Source: Phycisphaerales bacterium (lineage in GTDB: Bacteria; Planctomycetota; Phycisphaerae; Phycisphaerales; UBA1924). From it: a DNA stretch of 64,000 nucleotides. The stretch is taken from the NCBI GenBank assembly GCA_016741915.1, contig JACVCS010000003.1, forward strand, positions 19,781 through 83,780, written 5' to 3'. Positions 54,702 through 62,717 of this stretch are shown here, in pieces. The position numbers were made by a program, and so were the translations under genes. Below the pieces are notes generated by a model. The model was not told the DNA's origin. It did no database searches and saw only the letters and a program-made list of their open reading frames with translations. Within the stretch, counting starts at the first letter, position 1. Each line of letters begins with the position of its first letter.

Positions 54702-54722
54702 GGGTGGGGGGGGTGGGTGGGG
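54702..54722 (+). other. G-quadruplex-forming tract
   Basis: Four G-runs separated by single T bases (runs of 3, 8, 3 and 4 G) satisfy the usual G-quadruplex pattern. It lies in the 237-nt space between the divergent ubiX and lipoprotein genes. A second G-rich tract lies within the ubiX N-terminal coding part near 54485-54510. Confidence 0.5.
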
Positions 54723-54846
54723 AATGTTAGTCCGCGCGTGGGCGTTGCACGGGCCTTGGGGGCGTTGATGCCGCGATCATCAACCCACCGGCATAAACTC
54801 CGGCAGCGAAGGTCGATCAGATCCCTGACCACCGCGGAGTCCACAC

Positions 54847-55515
54847 GTGAGCACCCGTTCAGCCAACGACGTTCTTTCTGCCCAGTCTCTCCAGCTTGCC
54901 CAGCCGGCCAGTCATGCCGCTCGTCGGCGTCTTCGCGGCCTCGTCGCGGCCGTCATGCTCGCCGGGTCGCTGCTGGCCTTGCCAGGATGTCCGACGGCGG
55001 GCCTGGTGAACTATCCGGAGATCCCGGGCGATTCGATCTCCAACTCGGTGAACAACCCCCCGGTGCCCCAGGTTGTGACGGCGGCTCTGGAATACACCGT
55101 GCGGCGCTTCCCGCCCGCGCCGGTGCGCACGCTGGGGGAGATCTCAACCGAGCCCTTCGCGGTCAACCTCCCCGCGCCGATGAGCAAAGAGTCGGTCACG
55201 CGGATCATTCAGGACTGCTCGCCCCACGCACGCGCCCTGACCGAAAGCTCCAAGAGCCTACCGGTCTACCACGTCTCGCGCATCATCGTCCGCGGCGGCG
55301 CAGCCACCGTAGACATCATCCGCCCCGTGCTGACGCTCCCCGATCAGCCCACCAACCCGCTGTACCAGGGCGTGAGCGTCAATCTCCGCGGGCTCCGCGG
55401 GCCTTGGACCGTCACGAGCATCCGCCAGTTCCCCGTCGGCTCGCCCGATGTCCCCGCCAACTCGATCGTCCCCGAAGACTGGGACCCGCACGGCAACGTC
55501 TCCGAAGAGAAGTAA
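54847..55515 (+). CDS. lipoprotein of unknown function
   Basis: 222 residues. The N-terminal signal ends in a lipobox (LAGSLLALPGCPT, Cys near residue 48), and the mature part contains mixed alpha/beta segments (RIIVRGGAATVDIIRPVL; YQGVSVNLRGLRGPWTV). I do not recognise the family. The start is a GTG with GGAG 9 nt upstream. pyrE follows 64 nt downstream on the same strand. Its mature region is slightly Pro-rich throughout. Confidence 0.7.
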   Translation: MSTRSANDVLSAQSLQLAQPASHAARRRLRGLVAAVMLAGSLLALPGCPTAGLVNYPEIPGDSISNSVNNPPVPQVVTAALEYTVRRFPPAPVRTLGEISTEPFAVNLPAPMSKESVTRIIQDCSPHARALTESSKSLPVYHVSRIIVRGGAATVDIIRPVLTLPDQPTNPLYQGVSVNLRGLRGPWTVTSIRQFPVGSPDVPANSIVPEDWDPHGNVSEEK

Positions 55516-55579
55516 CCCGCCCATCCGCCCATCACGCCGAGAGGCCCTGTTCAACGCCGCTCGCTCCACACCTCCGACC

Positions 55580-56131
55580 ATGAGCACCGACCGCAAGCAC
55601 CTCGCCAAGCTCATCGCCGATGCCTGCGTCCTCCGCGGGACGTTCACGCTCCGCTCTGGGCAGATCTCCAACTACTACGTCGATAAGTACCTCTTCTCGA
55701 CGCGTCCGGAAGTGCTCAAGCCGCTGAGCGCGCTCTTCGCTGAACGCATCGAGCAGATGGGCCGACAGGCGGGCATCGCGCCGACGCGCCTCGCGGGGGC
55801 CGAGCTTGGTGGCATCCCGCTCGTCACTGTCGCCTCGCTCGCCACGGGCCTGCCGTCGATCTTCGTGCGCAACGCCAAGAAAGACTACGGCACGGCCAAG
55901 CAGCTCGAAGGCAAGCTCGAAAAGGGCGACCCCGTCGTCTTCGTCGAGGACGTCGCCACCACCGGCGGGCAGGCCCTTGAAGCCGTGAAGGTCCTCCGCG
56001 AAGCCGGCGCGAACGTGCTGGGCGTCATCGCCACCATCGACCGCCTGCAGGGCGCACGCGAGAACGTCGAAAAGGCCGACCTGCGCTTCGACGCGCTCTT
56101 CACCAAGCGCGACCTGGGCATCAACGACTAA
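55580..56131 (+). CDS. pyrE: orotate phosphoribosyltransferase
   Basis: Fifth step of pyrimidine synthesis: orotate plus PRPP to OMP. The opening LAKLIADACVLRGTFTLRSGQISNYYVDKY and the PRPP-binding loop VVFVEDVATTGGQALEAV are diagnostic. FVRNAKKDYGTAKQLEG is the flexible catalytic loop. Length 183 fits short bacterial PyrE. The ATG at 55580 is chosen because the frame upstream to 55448 is Pro/Arg-rich and unrelated. It is followed by a hairpin terminator and the convergent hydrolase gene. Confidence 0.95.
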   Translation: MSTDRKHLAKLIADACVLRGTFTLRSGQISNYYVDKYLFSTRPEVLKPLSALFAERIEQMGRQAGIAPTRLAGAELGGIPLVTVASLATGLPSIFVRNAKKDYGTAKQLEGKLEKGDPVVFVEDVATTGGQALEAVKVLREAGANVLGVIATIDRLQGARENVEKADLRFDALFTKRDLGIND

Positions 56132-56162
56132 CCGTTGTCGCAGGTGCACCGCACCCTCAGAG

Positions 56163-56195
56163 CCCTCGACTTCAGTCGAGGGTGCTTTGCTCTTT
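56163..56195 (+). terminator. rho-independent terminator after pyrE
   Basis: CCCTCGACT/AGTCGAGGG (56163-56171 with 56174-56182) forms a near-perfect stem followed by a T-rich tract. An upstream GCACCCTC can also pair with GAGGGTGC at the same 3' arm, so an alternative stem is possible. Confidence 0.7.
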
Positions 56196-56233
56196 CTCAA
56201 ACCACCGCACCCACGCACACGAAAAGACGACGA

Positions 56234-57604
56234 CTACTTCTTCTTTTCGCCTTCGCCGGCCTTCTTCTCAACAAAGGCCTCCGGTGCCACCGCTTTGAGG
56301 ATCGGTTCCAGGAACGCGCGGTTGTCGAACTTCACGCCCGCCGAGGTATTCTCCGCGAACCGCACCACCACCAGATCAAACTGCGGCAGCACGTACAGCC
56401 GCTGCTTCCCCAATCCCGCGGCCATGTACACCTCCACCGCCTTGCCGTCGGGCGTGGTGATCGGCTTGCTTTGCTGATCGAAGTTCCGCCGCTTGAGTAC
56501 TTCGGAAAGCCCCTCACGCCCGATCCCGTCTGCCACCGACGACGTCGTATCGCCCGAGCGCAGCAGCCACCACGTCAGCCCGTAGCTGGGGTTGTTCGCG
56601 CTGTTCTTGAAGCACTCCGCCAGCAGCTCGGGCTTGATGATCGTGACCTTCTCACCCTTCTCGGTGGTCCACGAGCCTTGGTTGAGGATGAACTGCCCGA
56701 ACTTCACCCACTCGCGGGCCGAGAGCCCGCACCCGCCGGGGAGGTTGGCGTTGCCCTTTTTGTCCTTGCCCACGAACCCGACCTTCAAGCCGATGGGATT
56801 GAAGATCTTTTCGGTGTACCAATCCCACACCGTGCCCTTGTACCCCTTCGCCTTGAGCTTGCGTTGCAGCAGCTCGCCGAAGGCGTAGAAGTGATTGCCG
56901 CCATAGGCGAACTGCTCGCCGGGCTTGCCGGTCATCGGAGCGGCGACCGCTTGCCCGAACCAATCGTCGCGCCCCGTGCGGTCGATCGCCCCCGCGAAGC
57001 CCGGCTTGCCACCATCGCCCAAGAGCGCACTGCCCTTGCGTGCGCCGGGGTTGGAATCGGGCTGCAATCCGCTGGAAAGTTCAAGCAGATTCCGCACCGT
57101 GATCTGGCTCTTCACCGGATCGTCCTTCCACTCGCTGATCGTCAGGCAGGCCTTCTCATCGAGCGTGAGCAACCCTTCCTGCACCGCGATCATCGCCGCC
57201 ACGCCCGTGAAGCTCTTCGTCCCCGACGCCAGCGGGTGCGGCAACTCCGCACGCCAGTTGTTGTTGTACCGCTGATAGAGCGTCTGCCCCTTGTGCTGCA
57301 CCAGCACCGCGCGGCCGGCAAGCTTTGCGGAGTAGTCCGCCGAGGTGTCGAAGAGTGTGCGCTGCTCGGCGCTCACCCCCGCCGCGACCGTCGCCTCGCC
57401 GGTCTTCACTTCACTCTCAGCGCCCTTTTCCTGCTTCTGCTCTTGCTTCTGACCCATGCGCTCGGCGATGCGGTCGCGAAGCCGCCCGTTCTGACCAAGC
57501 GCGGCCGAGCTCACGCACAGCACACCACCCGCAAGGGCAATCACCATCGCCAGCCGCGACGTGCTGAGGGCGAACGAATCAGCCGAACGATTCAAACGAT
57601 TCAT
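56234..57604 (-). CDS. secreted serine hydrolase (beta-lactamase class C / S12-like)
   Basis: 456 residues with a signal peptide (MVIALAGGVLCVSSAALG, cleavage near residue 37) and a Gln/Lys/Glu-rich linker. The catalytic SxxK is S127-G-T-K130, followed by FTGVAAMIAVQEGLLTLDEKACLTISEW as in class C beta-lactamases, DD-peptidases and esterases. The family YxN motif is not clearly present (YGGNHFYAFG). Natural substrate unknown; probable roles are peptidoglycan-fragment or ester hydrolysis rather than drug resistance. The ATG at 57604 is preferred because GGAGG lies 6 nt upstream; an ATG immediately before it is 3 nt from that site. Divergent from upp. Confidence 0.85.
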   Translation of the reverse strand: MNRLNRSADSFALSTSRLAMVIALAGGVLCVSSAALGQNGRLRDRIAERMGQKQEQKQEKGAESEVKTGEATVAAGVSAEQRTLFDTSADYSAKLAGRAVLVQHKGQTLYQRYNNNWRAELPHPLASGTKSFTGVAAMIAVQEGLLTLDEKACLTISEWKDDPVKSQITVRNLLELSSGLQPDSNPGARKGSALLGDGGKPGFAGAIDRTGRDDWFGQAVAAPMTGKPGEQFAYGGNHFYAFGELLQRKLKAKGYKGTVWDWYTEKIFNPIGLKVGFVGKDKKGNANLPGGCGLSAREWVKFGQFILNQGSWTTEKGEKVTIIKPELLAECFKNSANNPSYGLTWWLLRSGDTTSSVADGIGREGLSEVLKRRNFDQQSKPITTPDGKAVEVYMAAGLGKQRLYVLPQFDLVVVRFAENTSAGVKFDNRAFLEPILKAVAPEAFVEKKAGEGEKKK

Positions 57605-57720
57605 CATCAACCTCCACAGAGTGTGAATCATCGGCTGAACGAACAACCAACCCGCCGATTGCCTCCGTGCTGCCAGCGACAATCGGCCTTCCGTACCGAT
57701 CATCCACCGACCGACCAGAC

Positions 57721-57749
57721 TTCACACGCCGCCACAAACGCTTTACACT
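57721..57749 (+). promoter_or_regulatory. promoter of upp (leaderless)
   Basis: TTCACA (57721-57726), a 17-nt spacer and TACACT (57744-57749) that ends 6 nt before the ATG at 57756. This is the best-formed example of the leaderless promoters here. Confidence 0.6.
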
Positions 57750-57755
57750 CGCGGC

Positions 57756-58400
57756 ATGGCCGACGTCTCCGCATTTCCGAATCTCGTGGTCTTCAATCAC
57801 CCGCTGATCCAGCACAAGCTCACGCACATCCGTGACTTCGCCACCAGTTATCGACCGTTCCGCGCCCTGCTCTACCAGATCGCCGGGCTCATGTGTTATG
57901 AAGTCACCCGCACGTTCCCGACGCGCTCCGTCCCGGTGCAGACCCCCGTCGAGTTGACGCAGGGTCATCGCCTCGTCGGCACCATCACCGTCGTGCCCGT
58001 GCTTCGCAGCGGGTTGGCGATGGCCGAGGGAATCCTCGAGATGATGCCCGAGGCCCGCGTGGGGCACCTGGGCCTGGTGCGTGACGAGCACACGCTGAAA
58101 CCCACCGTCTACCTCAAGCGCTTGCCCAAGGATCTCGACGCCGGCCCGGTCGTCCTTGTCGATCCGATGCTCGCCACCGGGGGCAGCGCCTCGGCCGCCC
58201 TCTCGATCCTCCGCGAAGCCGGCGCGAAGGACCTTCGCATGATCTGCCTCGTTGCCTCTCCGGAGGGTGTGCAGCGGATCAAGAACGACCATCCGGAGGT
58301 GATGATCTACGCCGCCGCCCTGGATCGCCAGCTCAACGACAAGGGCTACATCATGCCCGGCCTTGGCGACGCGGGGGACCGGATGTACGGCACGGGCTGA
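57756..58400 (+). CDS. upp: uracil phosphoribosyltransferase
   Basis: Pyrimidine salvage: uracil plus PRPP to UMP. The opening (VFNHPLIQHKLTHIRD), VVPVLRSGLAMAEGILEMMPEARVGHLGLVRDEHTLKP and the PRPP loop VVLVDPMLATGGSASAAL match Upp. The C-terminal GDAGDRMYGTG is the uracil-binding tail. Length 214 is normal. The start is supported by the promoter 6 nt upstream. Together with pyrB and pyrE it covers both pyrimidine routes, but the genes are not in one operon. Confidence 0.97.
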   Translation: MADVSAFPNLVVFNHPLIQHKLTHIRDFATSYRPFRALLYQIAGLMCYEVTRTFPTRSVPVQTPVELTQGHRLVGTITVVPVLRSGLAMAEGILEMMPEARVGHLGLVRDEHTLKPTVYLKRLPKDLDAGPVVLVDPMLATGGSASAALSILREAGAKDLRMICLVASPEGVQRIKNDHPEVMIYAAALDRQLNDKGYIMPGLGDAGDRMYGTG

Positions 58401-58454
58401 TCGATTTCACACAATCCGGCCGCATGTTCAAACCGCCGCGGTGTCGTTCTGTTG

Positions 58455-58460
58455 TAGACT
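58455..58460 (+). promoter_or_regulatory. candidate -10 box of the prepilin-like gene
   Basis: TAGACT 70 nt before the ATG at 58531 fits the TANNCT group and would give an ordinary leader with a GGAAG ribosome-binding site. Confidence 0.35.
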
Positions 58461-58530
58461 GCGCGGAGGTCACTGCCGCGCGTAAGCCCATCGATCAAGC
58501 CGCACCTAAACGCAACCCTCGGAAGAACCC

Positions 58531-59448
58531 ATGCACACGCAGACGAATCTACGCCGCCGCCCGCACGCCTTCGCCATGCTCGACGCTCTGGGCCTTGTGG
58601 TCATCGCCGGCGCCTTGGGCAGCATCGCCATGGTCGCGAGCCCCATCTCCAGAGCCCGCGAAAGCTCGAACCAACTCAAGGACGCCACGCAGATCCGCGG
58701 CATCGGTCAGTCCATGATCACCTGGTCCGGCAGCAACAAAGAGCAGTACCCGATCCCGGGCAAGTTCGACAAAGACAACGCCACCGTCGCTGAGAAGGGC
58801 AACGCGAAGAACACCACCGGCGCGATCTTCTCGATGCTCATCTGGAACGCCTCGATCACGCCCGAGCTGATCGTCAGCCCGATGGAGAACAACCCGAAGA
58901 TCAAGCCGCTCAAGGCGTACGAGTTGGTTGCGCCCAAAGCCGCCGTGGATCCGAAGAAGGCCCAGTGGGACCCGTCACTTTCGGGCGACATGAACTCCGC
59001 CACCGGCGGTCACATCAGCTACGCCAACCTGCAACCCTCGGGCGATCGAATCAAGCGCTGGGCCGACACGTACGACGCCAGCCACGCCCAACTCGCGTAC
59101 CGCGGCCCACAGATCACCGCCTCGACGGTGCACGACGAGTTCACCGCCACGCCAACGTTCGCGAACCAAAAGAGCCTGACCTTCAATGTCTACACCTACG
59201 CGGGCAAGCCCGGCTCATGGAGCGGCAACGTCGCCTTCGCCGACAACCACATCGAGTTCATCGACAACCACTACACCCCGGGCAAGAAGACCGAAACCGG
59301 CGCCCAGTACAAGAACGCCAAGGGCGAGAAACGCCCCGACCTGGCCTTCTTCGACGAAAGCGACGACCCGGCGAGCACGAACAACATCCTGGGCATCTTC
59401 ATCAAGGCCGGCGACAAGCCCGCGGACTACCTCGGCGCGTGGGATTGA
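58531..59448 (+). CDS. prepilin-like (DUF1559-style) secreted protein
   Basis: 305 residues. The N-terminus (basic residues, then HAFAMLDALGLVVIAGALGSIAMVA) looks like a type IV prepilin leader with a hydrophobic helix, but the usual GF(T/S)LIE is replaced by AFAMLD. The C-terminal half contains FADNHIEFID, which recalls the H-X9-DG pattern of DUF1559-type planctomycete proteins. The middle is rich in Lys, Asn and Thr. It is probably a pilin-like or surface component; cleavage by a prepilin peptidase is uncertain. GGAAG lies 6 nt upstream of the ATG. Confidence 0.72.
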   Translation: MHTQTNLRRRPHAFAMLDALGLVVIAGALGSIAMVASPISRARESSNQLKDATQIRGIGQSMITWSGSNKEQYPIPGKFDKDNATVAEKGNAKNTTGAIFSMLIWNASITPELIVSPMENNPKIKPLKAYELVAPKAAVDPKKAQWDPSLSGDMNSATGGHISYANLQPSGDRIKRWADTYDASHAQLAYRGPQITASTVHDEFTATPTFANQKSLTFNVYTYAGKPGSWSGNVAFADNHIEFIDNHYTPGKKTETGAQYKNAKGEKRPDLAFFDESDDPASTNNILGIFIKAGDKPADYLGAWD

Positions 59449-59533
59449 TCGTGAGCGTGCGAATGTCCGACCTCTCCAGCGTGCTGCAAACACGCGTTGT
59501 CCCCGTGGAGCAGGAACCTGAACAGTCGACGAT

Positions 59534-60286
59534 TCAAACCCGCAGCAGACAGGCGGTTTCCCCACCGATCGAAACCGCGCCCTGAAAGTTGAGCGAAAAG
59601 ACCAGAACAAACCGCGGCAGTGAAATAAACCCCGGTGGTACTTCCGACTTTGGCCCTTCGGCCGGCTTGTCAACGTATCGGTCTGACCGGAATCTGACCT
59701 CGCCGGTGCGGCTATCAACAACGATCGGAAGCTTGTCGTTGATCAGCCCCACCCTCCAAACACCTGGCTCGTGCTCGGCAATGGCCGTTCGCGAGAAGAC
59801 ATAGCCCACCATCGCGTTCTTCGACGGCGAAGAAAGCACCGAGACCGTTTCGAAACGAGAGAACAGCAGCCGAGCCGTCTCCGGCAATCCCGCGGGAAGT
59901 GGTTCATCACTCACGAGCGGAGTGACCTGCAGGTGCACATTGGTCTCGGCCAGTTTCTCGATCTGATCGAGTACCTCTGTCTCGGACATCTTTGCAACCA
60001 TCGCATCGATGCGGTTGATGAGTTCTTTGATCTGCGCGTTGCGACGCCGCCACGAAAGTGTGTTGCGGACAAAGAGCACCACTCCGATGCCCGCTCCAAC
60101 TGCGAGGAAAACGGTGTCCTGAGACGATGCCCCGGGTGTTGATGAGGCCATCATCTTTGAGGTCAAAAAACCGACGGCCGCGCACAAATAGACCGGGTAC
60201 GCACGAAAAACCCAGACCAAGATCCACAACGAGATCATCAGCACTTTGAACGAACCGGTCGACGCTTTGACAACTTCCGCGTTCAC
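59534..60286 (-). CDS. unknown membrane protein coupled to GH57 gene
   Basis: 250 residues. Two hydrophobic segments near the N-terminus (about residues 16-43 and 58-72) are followed by a soluble domain with a charged helix (INRIDAMVAKMSETEVLDQIEKL) and a beta-rich region (LPIVVDSRTGEVRFRSD). I do not recognise the family. The GTG start overlaps the GH57 stop by 4 nt (GTGA), so translation is coupled. Base composition is visibly lower in GC than its neighbours, which hints at a different history. It may anchor or regulate the polysaccharide enzyme; that is inference from position. Confidence 0.68.
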   Translation of the reverse strand: MNAEVVKASTGSFKVLMISLWILVWVFRAYPVYLCAAVGFLTSKMMASSTPGASSQDTVFLAVGAGIGVVLFVRNTLSWRRRNAQIKELINRIDAMVAKMSETEVLDQIEKLAETNVHLQVTPLVSDEPLPAGLPETARLLFSRFETVSVLSSPSKNAMVGYVFSRTAIAEHEPGVWRVGLINDKLPIVVDSRTGEVRFRSDRYVDKPAEGPKSEVPPGFISLPRFVLVFSLNFQGAVSIGGETACLLRV

Positions 60287-61545
60287 CCGCTGACCCTCGA
60301 CCGCAGATTGTCCAGACAGTTCATGAAGTTGATGTACGCGTCGTACGGGCTTTCATACGGCGAGAAATACTTGTGCACGTCCCCGTCCGCCCAGTACTTC
60401 GTGCACATGTAGTAGAAGTGGTCGCTCGTGGTCAGCTTCCGCCAGTCTTCCAGCGCGTACCCCGCGTTGAGCTTGTCCTTCTCGTTGCCGCTCTGCAGCG
60501 CCGCCGCCACGCGGGCCTTGACCAGCTTCTCCACCCGGTACGTCTCGTTCAGCGCGTTCGCCTGCATCGCGTTCCCCAGCCACGCGCTCAGGTCACGCTC
60601 CGTGTCCGCCCACGAGATCATGTGCGGCACGTCATACTCGCCCACCGGCTCGAACCGCTCGAACGCCTCGCTGGGCGTGTTGAAGTGGTTCTGCCCCGGG
60701 TTCACGTCGAAGATCTTCTCGGGCAGCGCGTCGAGGAACTGGAAGATCCCCGTGTCCGACCACTGGTGCTCGCCGAAGGTCTCGTAGTCCATGAACAGGT
60801 TGCACACGAACCCGTTGCCGTTGATGTTGTTCACCCAGGTGGCGAACTTCTCCGCGCTCAAGGGCCACTCCGCCCAGCCCCGGTTGCTGAACCGGAAGGC
60901 GATGTCGTCGCTGAGGCGATAGTTCTTCAAGAGCAGCGAGAACGGCTTGCCGAGGGCGTTCTTCCCCGTGTTCGGCGGTCGGTACAAAAACGTTGGCGAC
61001 CGGTACCCCAGCAGGTTGTCCGTCCCCTCGCAGATCGCACCCAGAAACCGCGGCTTCCCGTCCGGCCCCTGCATCGTGCTGATGTAGTGCGCCAGATCGT
61101 TGTTGTAGATCAGCTCCGTATTGCGGAAGACCTTGGGCGTCTGCCCGAACAGGTCCTGGATCTTCTTCGTGTGCGCGTCAACCTGCGCCTTGAACTCGTC
61201 ACGCGAATACAAAAACGACAGCGAGTGGTAGTACGTCTCCCCCACAAACTCGCAGCACCCCGTCTCCGCCAGCCGCTTGAACAGATCAATCACGTCCGGC
61301 GTGAACTCCGCGAACTGATCCAACGCCACCCCCGTGATCGCGTACGACACCTTGAACCGCCCCTTGTGACGCTTCACCAGATCCAGGATCAGGCTCGTCG
61401 TCGGACGGTAACACTTGTCCGCCACCTTCCGGCAGATCTCCCCGTTCTTCTTGTTGTCAAAGTAAAACGGGTCCGAATCAAAGACGCTGTAGCGACGAAG
61501 ACGGTACGGCTGGTGCACCTGAAAATAAAAAACCACGGATGCCAT
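60283..61545 (-). CDS. GH57 glycoside hydrolase (alpha-amylase type)
   Basis: 420 residues of the family 57 (beta/alpha)7-barrel. Motif 1 HQPYR (11-15), motif 2 GETYYHS (102-108), the nucleophile-bearing FRNTELIYNND (E144) and the acid-bearing FMDYETFGEH (D253) are in the expected order. Members hydrolyse or rearrange alpha-glucans (amylases, glucanotransferases, branching enzymes); the specific activity is not decidable here. No signal peptide is evident, so intracellular glycogen or maltodextrin is the likely substrate. The ATG at 61545 has TATGCT ending 6 nt upstream. It is followed by the coupled unknown membrane protein. Confidence 0.88.
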   Translation of the reverse strand: MASVVFYFQVHQPYRLRRYSVFDSDPFYFDNKKNGEICRKVADKCYRPTTSLILDLVKRHKGRFKVSYAITGVALDQFAEFTPDVIDLFKRLAETGCCEFVGETYYHSLSFLYSRDEFKAQVDAHTKKIQDLFGQTPKVFRNTELIYNNDLAHYISTMQGPDGKPRFLGAICEGTDNLLGYRSPTFLYRPPNTGKNALGKPFSLLLKNYRLSDDIAFRFSNRGWAEWPLSAEKFATWVNNINGNGFVCNLFMDYETFGEHQWSDTGIFQFLDALPEKIFDVNPGQNHFNTPSEAFERFEPVGEYDVPHMISWADTERDLSAWLGNAMQANALNETYRVEKLVKARVAAALQSGNEKDKLNAGYALEDWRKLTTSDHFYYMCTKYWADGDVHKYFSPYESPYDAYINFMNCLDNLRSRVSG

Positions 61546-61551
61546 GCCACC

Positions 61552-61557
61552 AGCATA
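61552..61557 (-). promoter_or_regulatory. candidate -10 box of the GH57 gene (leaderless)
   Basis: TATGCT on the minus strand ends 6 nt before the ATG at 61545. Confidence 0.55.
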
Positions 61558-61574
61558 GCAGAACCGCCCTCACC

Positions 61575-62717
61575 TCACGTCTTGATGCTCGTCGCCCCCG
61601 CAATCGCCACCGGCAGCAAGGCCAGCACCGGCAAAAACACCCCCAGCTCCACCGGCAGCCCCGGGATCGGCGCCAGAATCGCCAGCGTGCTCCCCAGAAG
61701 GCTCCCCACCGCCACCGGCGCACACTTCAGCGACTGCACCACCATGTTCCGCGGCTCACGCGTCAGAAAGAACGGCACCGCCACCACCAGACTCAACACC
61801 ACGCACACCAGGTTCGCCGCCCGGCCCCACGCGATCCGCCGCAGCCGCTCCTTCACCTCCGCGTCCAGCGTCGGGCTGACCAGCAAATCCCCGATCTGCG
61901 TCCAACTGAGATTCTGCGCATACGTCTGGTACCGCTCCGCCACCAGCCCCGTCGGGCTCAGGTCCGTCTTGATGAAGTCCACGCTCTTGGGCTGCCCCGG
62001 CGCCGCGCCCAGAACCTCCCCCGTGACAAACACCGGCGTGCTCACCCCCTCCTTCAGCCGCCACACCTGCGCCTTGCTGTCAAACGTCGCCGACTCCGCC
62101 GTGATCAGGCTCCGCGTCCGCCCTTCTTTATCACGCTCCCACACCCACAGCCCCGTCATCGTCGAAGACTTCGGCTCAAACCGATCCGCATAAAACACCA
62201 TCCGCCCGCCGTCGCGGTACAGGTTCACCGTGAACGACGAGATGTCCCGCTTCCCCGCTTCCATGTTGTCCCGCACCAGCAGCGGCGCCAGCCGCGGCAT
62301 CACCAACTCCTGATTCGCCACCTGCACCAATAGCATCACCCCCGCCACCACCAGAACGGGCCTCATCAGCCGGAAGAGCGACACCCCCGAGGCCATCACC
62401 GCCACCAGTTCGCGGTTCCGCACAAGCTGCGCAAAGGTGAACCCCATCGCCCCCACCAGAACCAACCCCAGCAAATAGTTAAACAACTGCAAAAGCCGAG
62501 GCCACCACAGATCCACCACCAGCAGCGCCGCCGACAAAAACTTCCGCAGCCCGGTGAGTTCCTCACCCGCCGCCCGCGCGTTGACCACCGCGTTCTCAAC
62601 GAACCGCTGCATATTCAGCGAAACGTCGATCAGCACCACGAACGAAAACAGGATCACCAGCATCAGGGCGATGTTGGTCAGGTACTGCCGGGCGATGTAC
62701 CGGTCCAGCGTGTTCAC
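61575..62717 (-). CDS. LptF/LptG-family permease
   Basis: 380 residues, six transmembrane segments in two groups of three (about 15-115 and 290-375) separated by a periplasmic domain. The LDRYIARQYL start and the FTREPRNM-type segment in the third-last helix match YjgP/YjgQ (LptF/LptG) components that extract lipopolysaccharide from the inner membrane; which of the two it is cannot be settled. Only one such gene is seen here. The GTG start overlaps the holA stop by 4 nt (GTGA), so the genes are cotranslated. Confidence 0.85.
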   Translation of the reverse strand: MNTLDRYIARQYLTNIALMLVILFSFVVLIDVSLNMQRFVENAVVNARAAGEELTGLRKFLSAALLVVDLWWPRLLQLFNYLLGLVLVGAMGFTFAQLVRNRELVAVMASGVSLFRLMRPVLVVAGVMLLVQVANQELVMPRLAPLLVRDNMEAGKRDISSFTVNLYRDGGRMVFYADRFEPKSSTMTGLWVWERDKEGRTRSLITAESATFDSKAQVWRLKEGVSTPVFVTGEVLGAAPGQPKSVDFIKTDLSPTGLVAERYQTYAQNLSWTQIGDLLVSPTLDAEVKERLRRIAWGRAANLVCVVLSLVVAVPFFLTREPRNMVVQSLKCAPVAVGSLLGSTLAILAPIPGLPVELGVFLPVLALLPVAIAGATSIKT

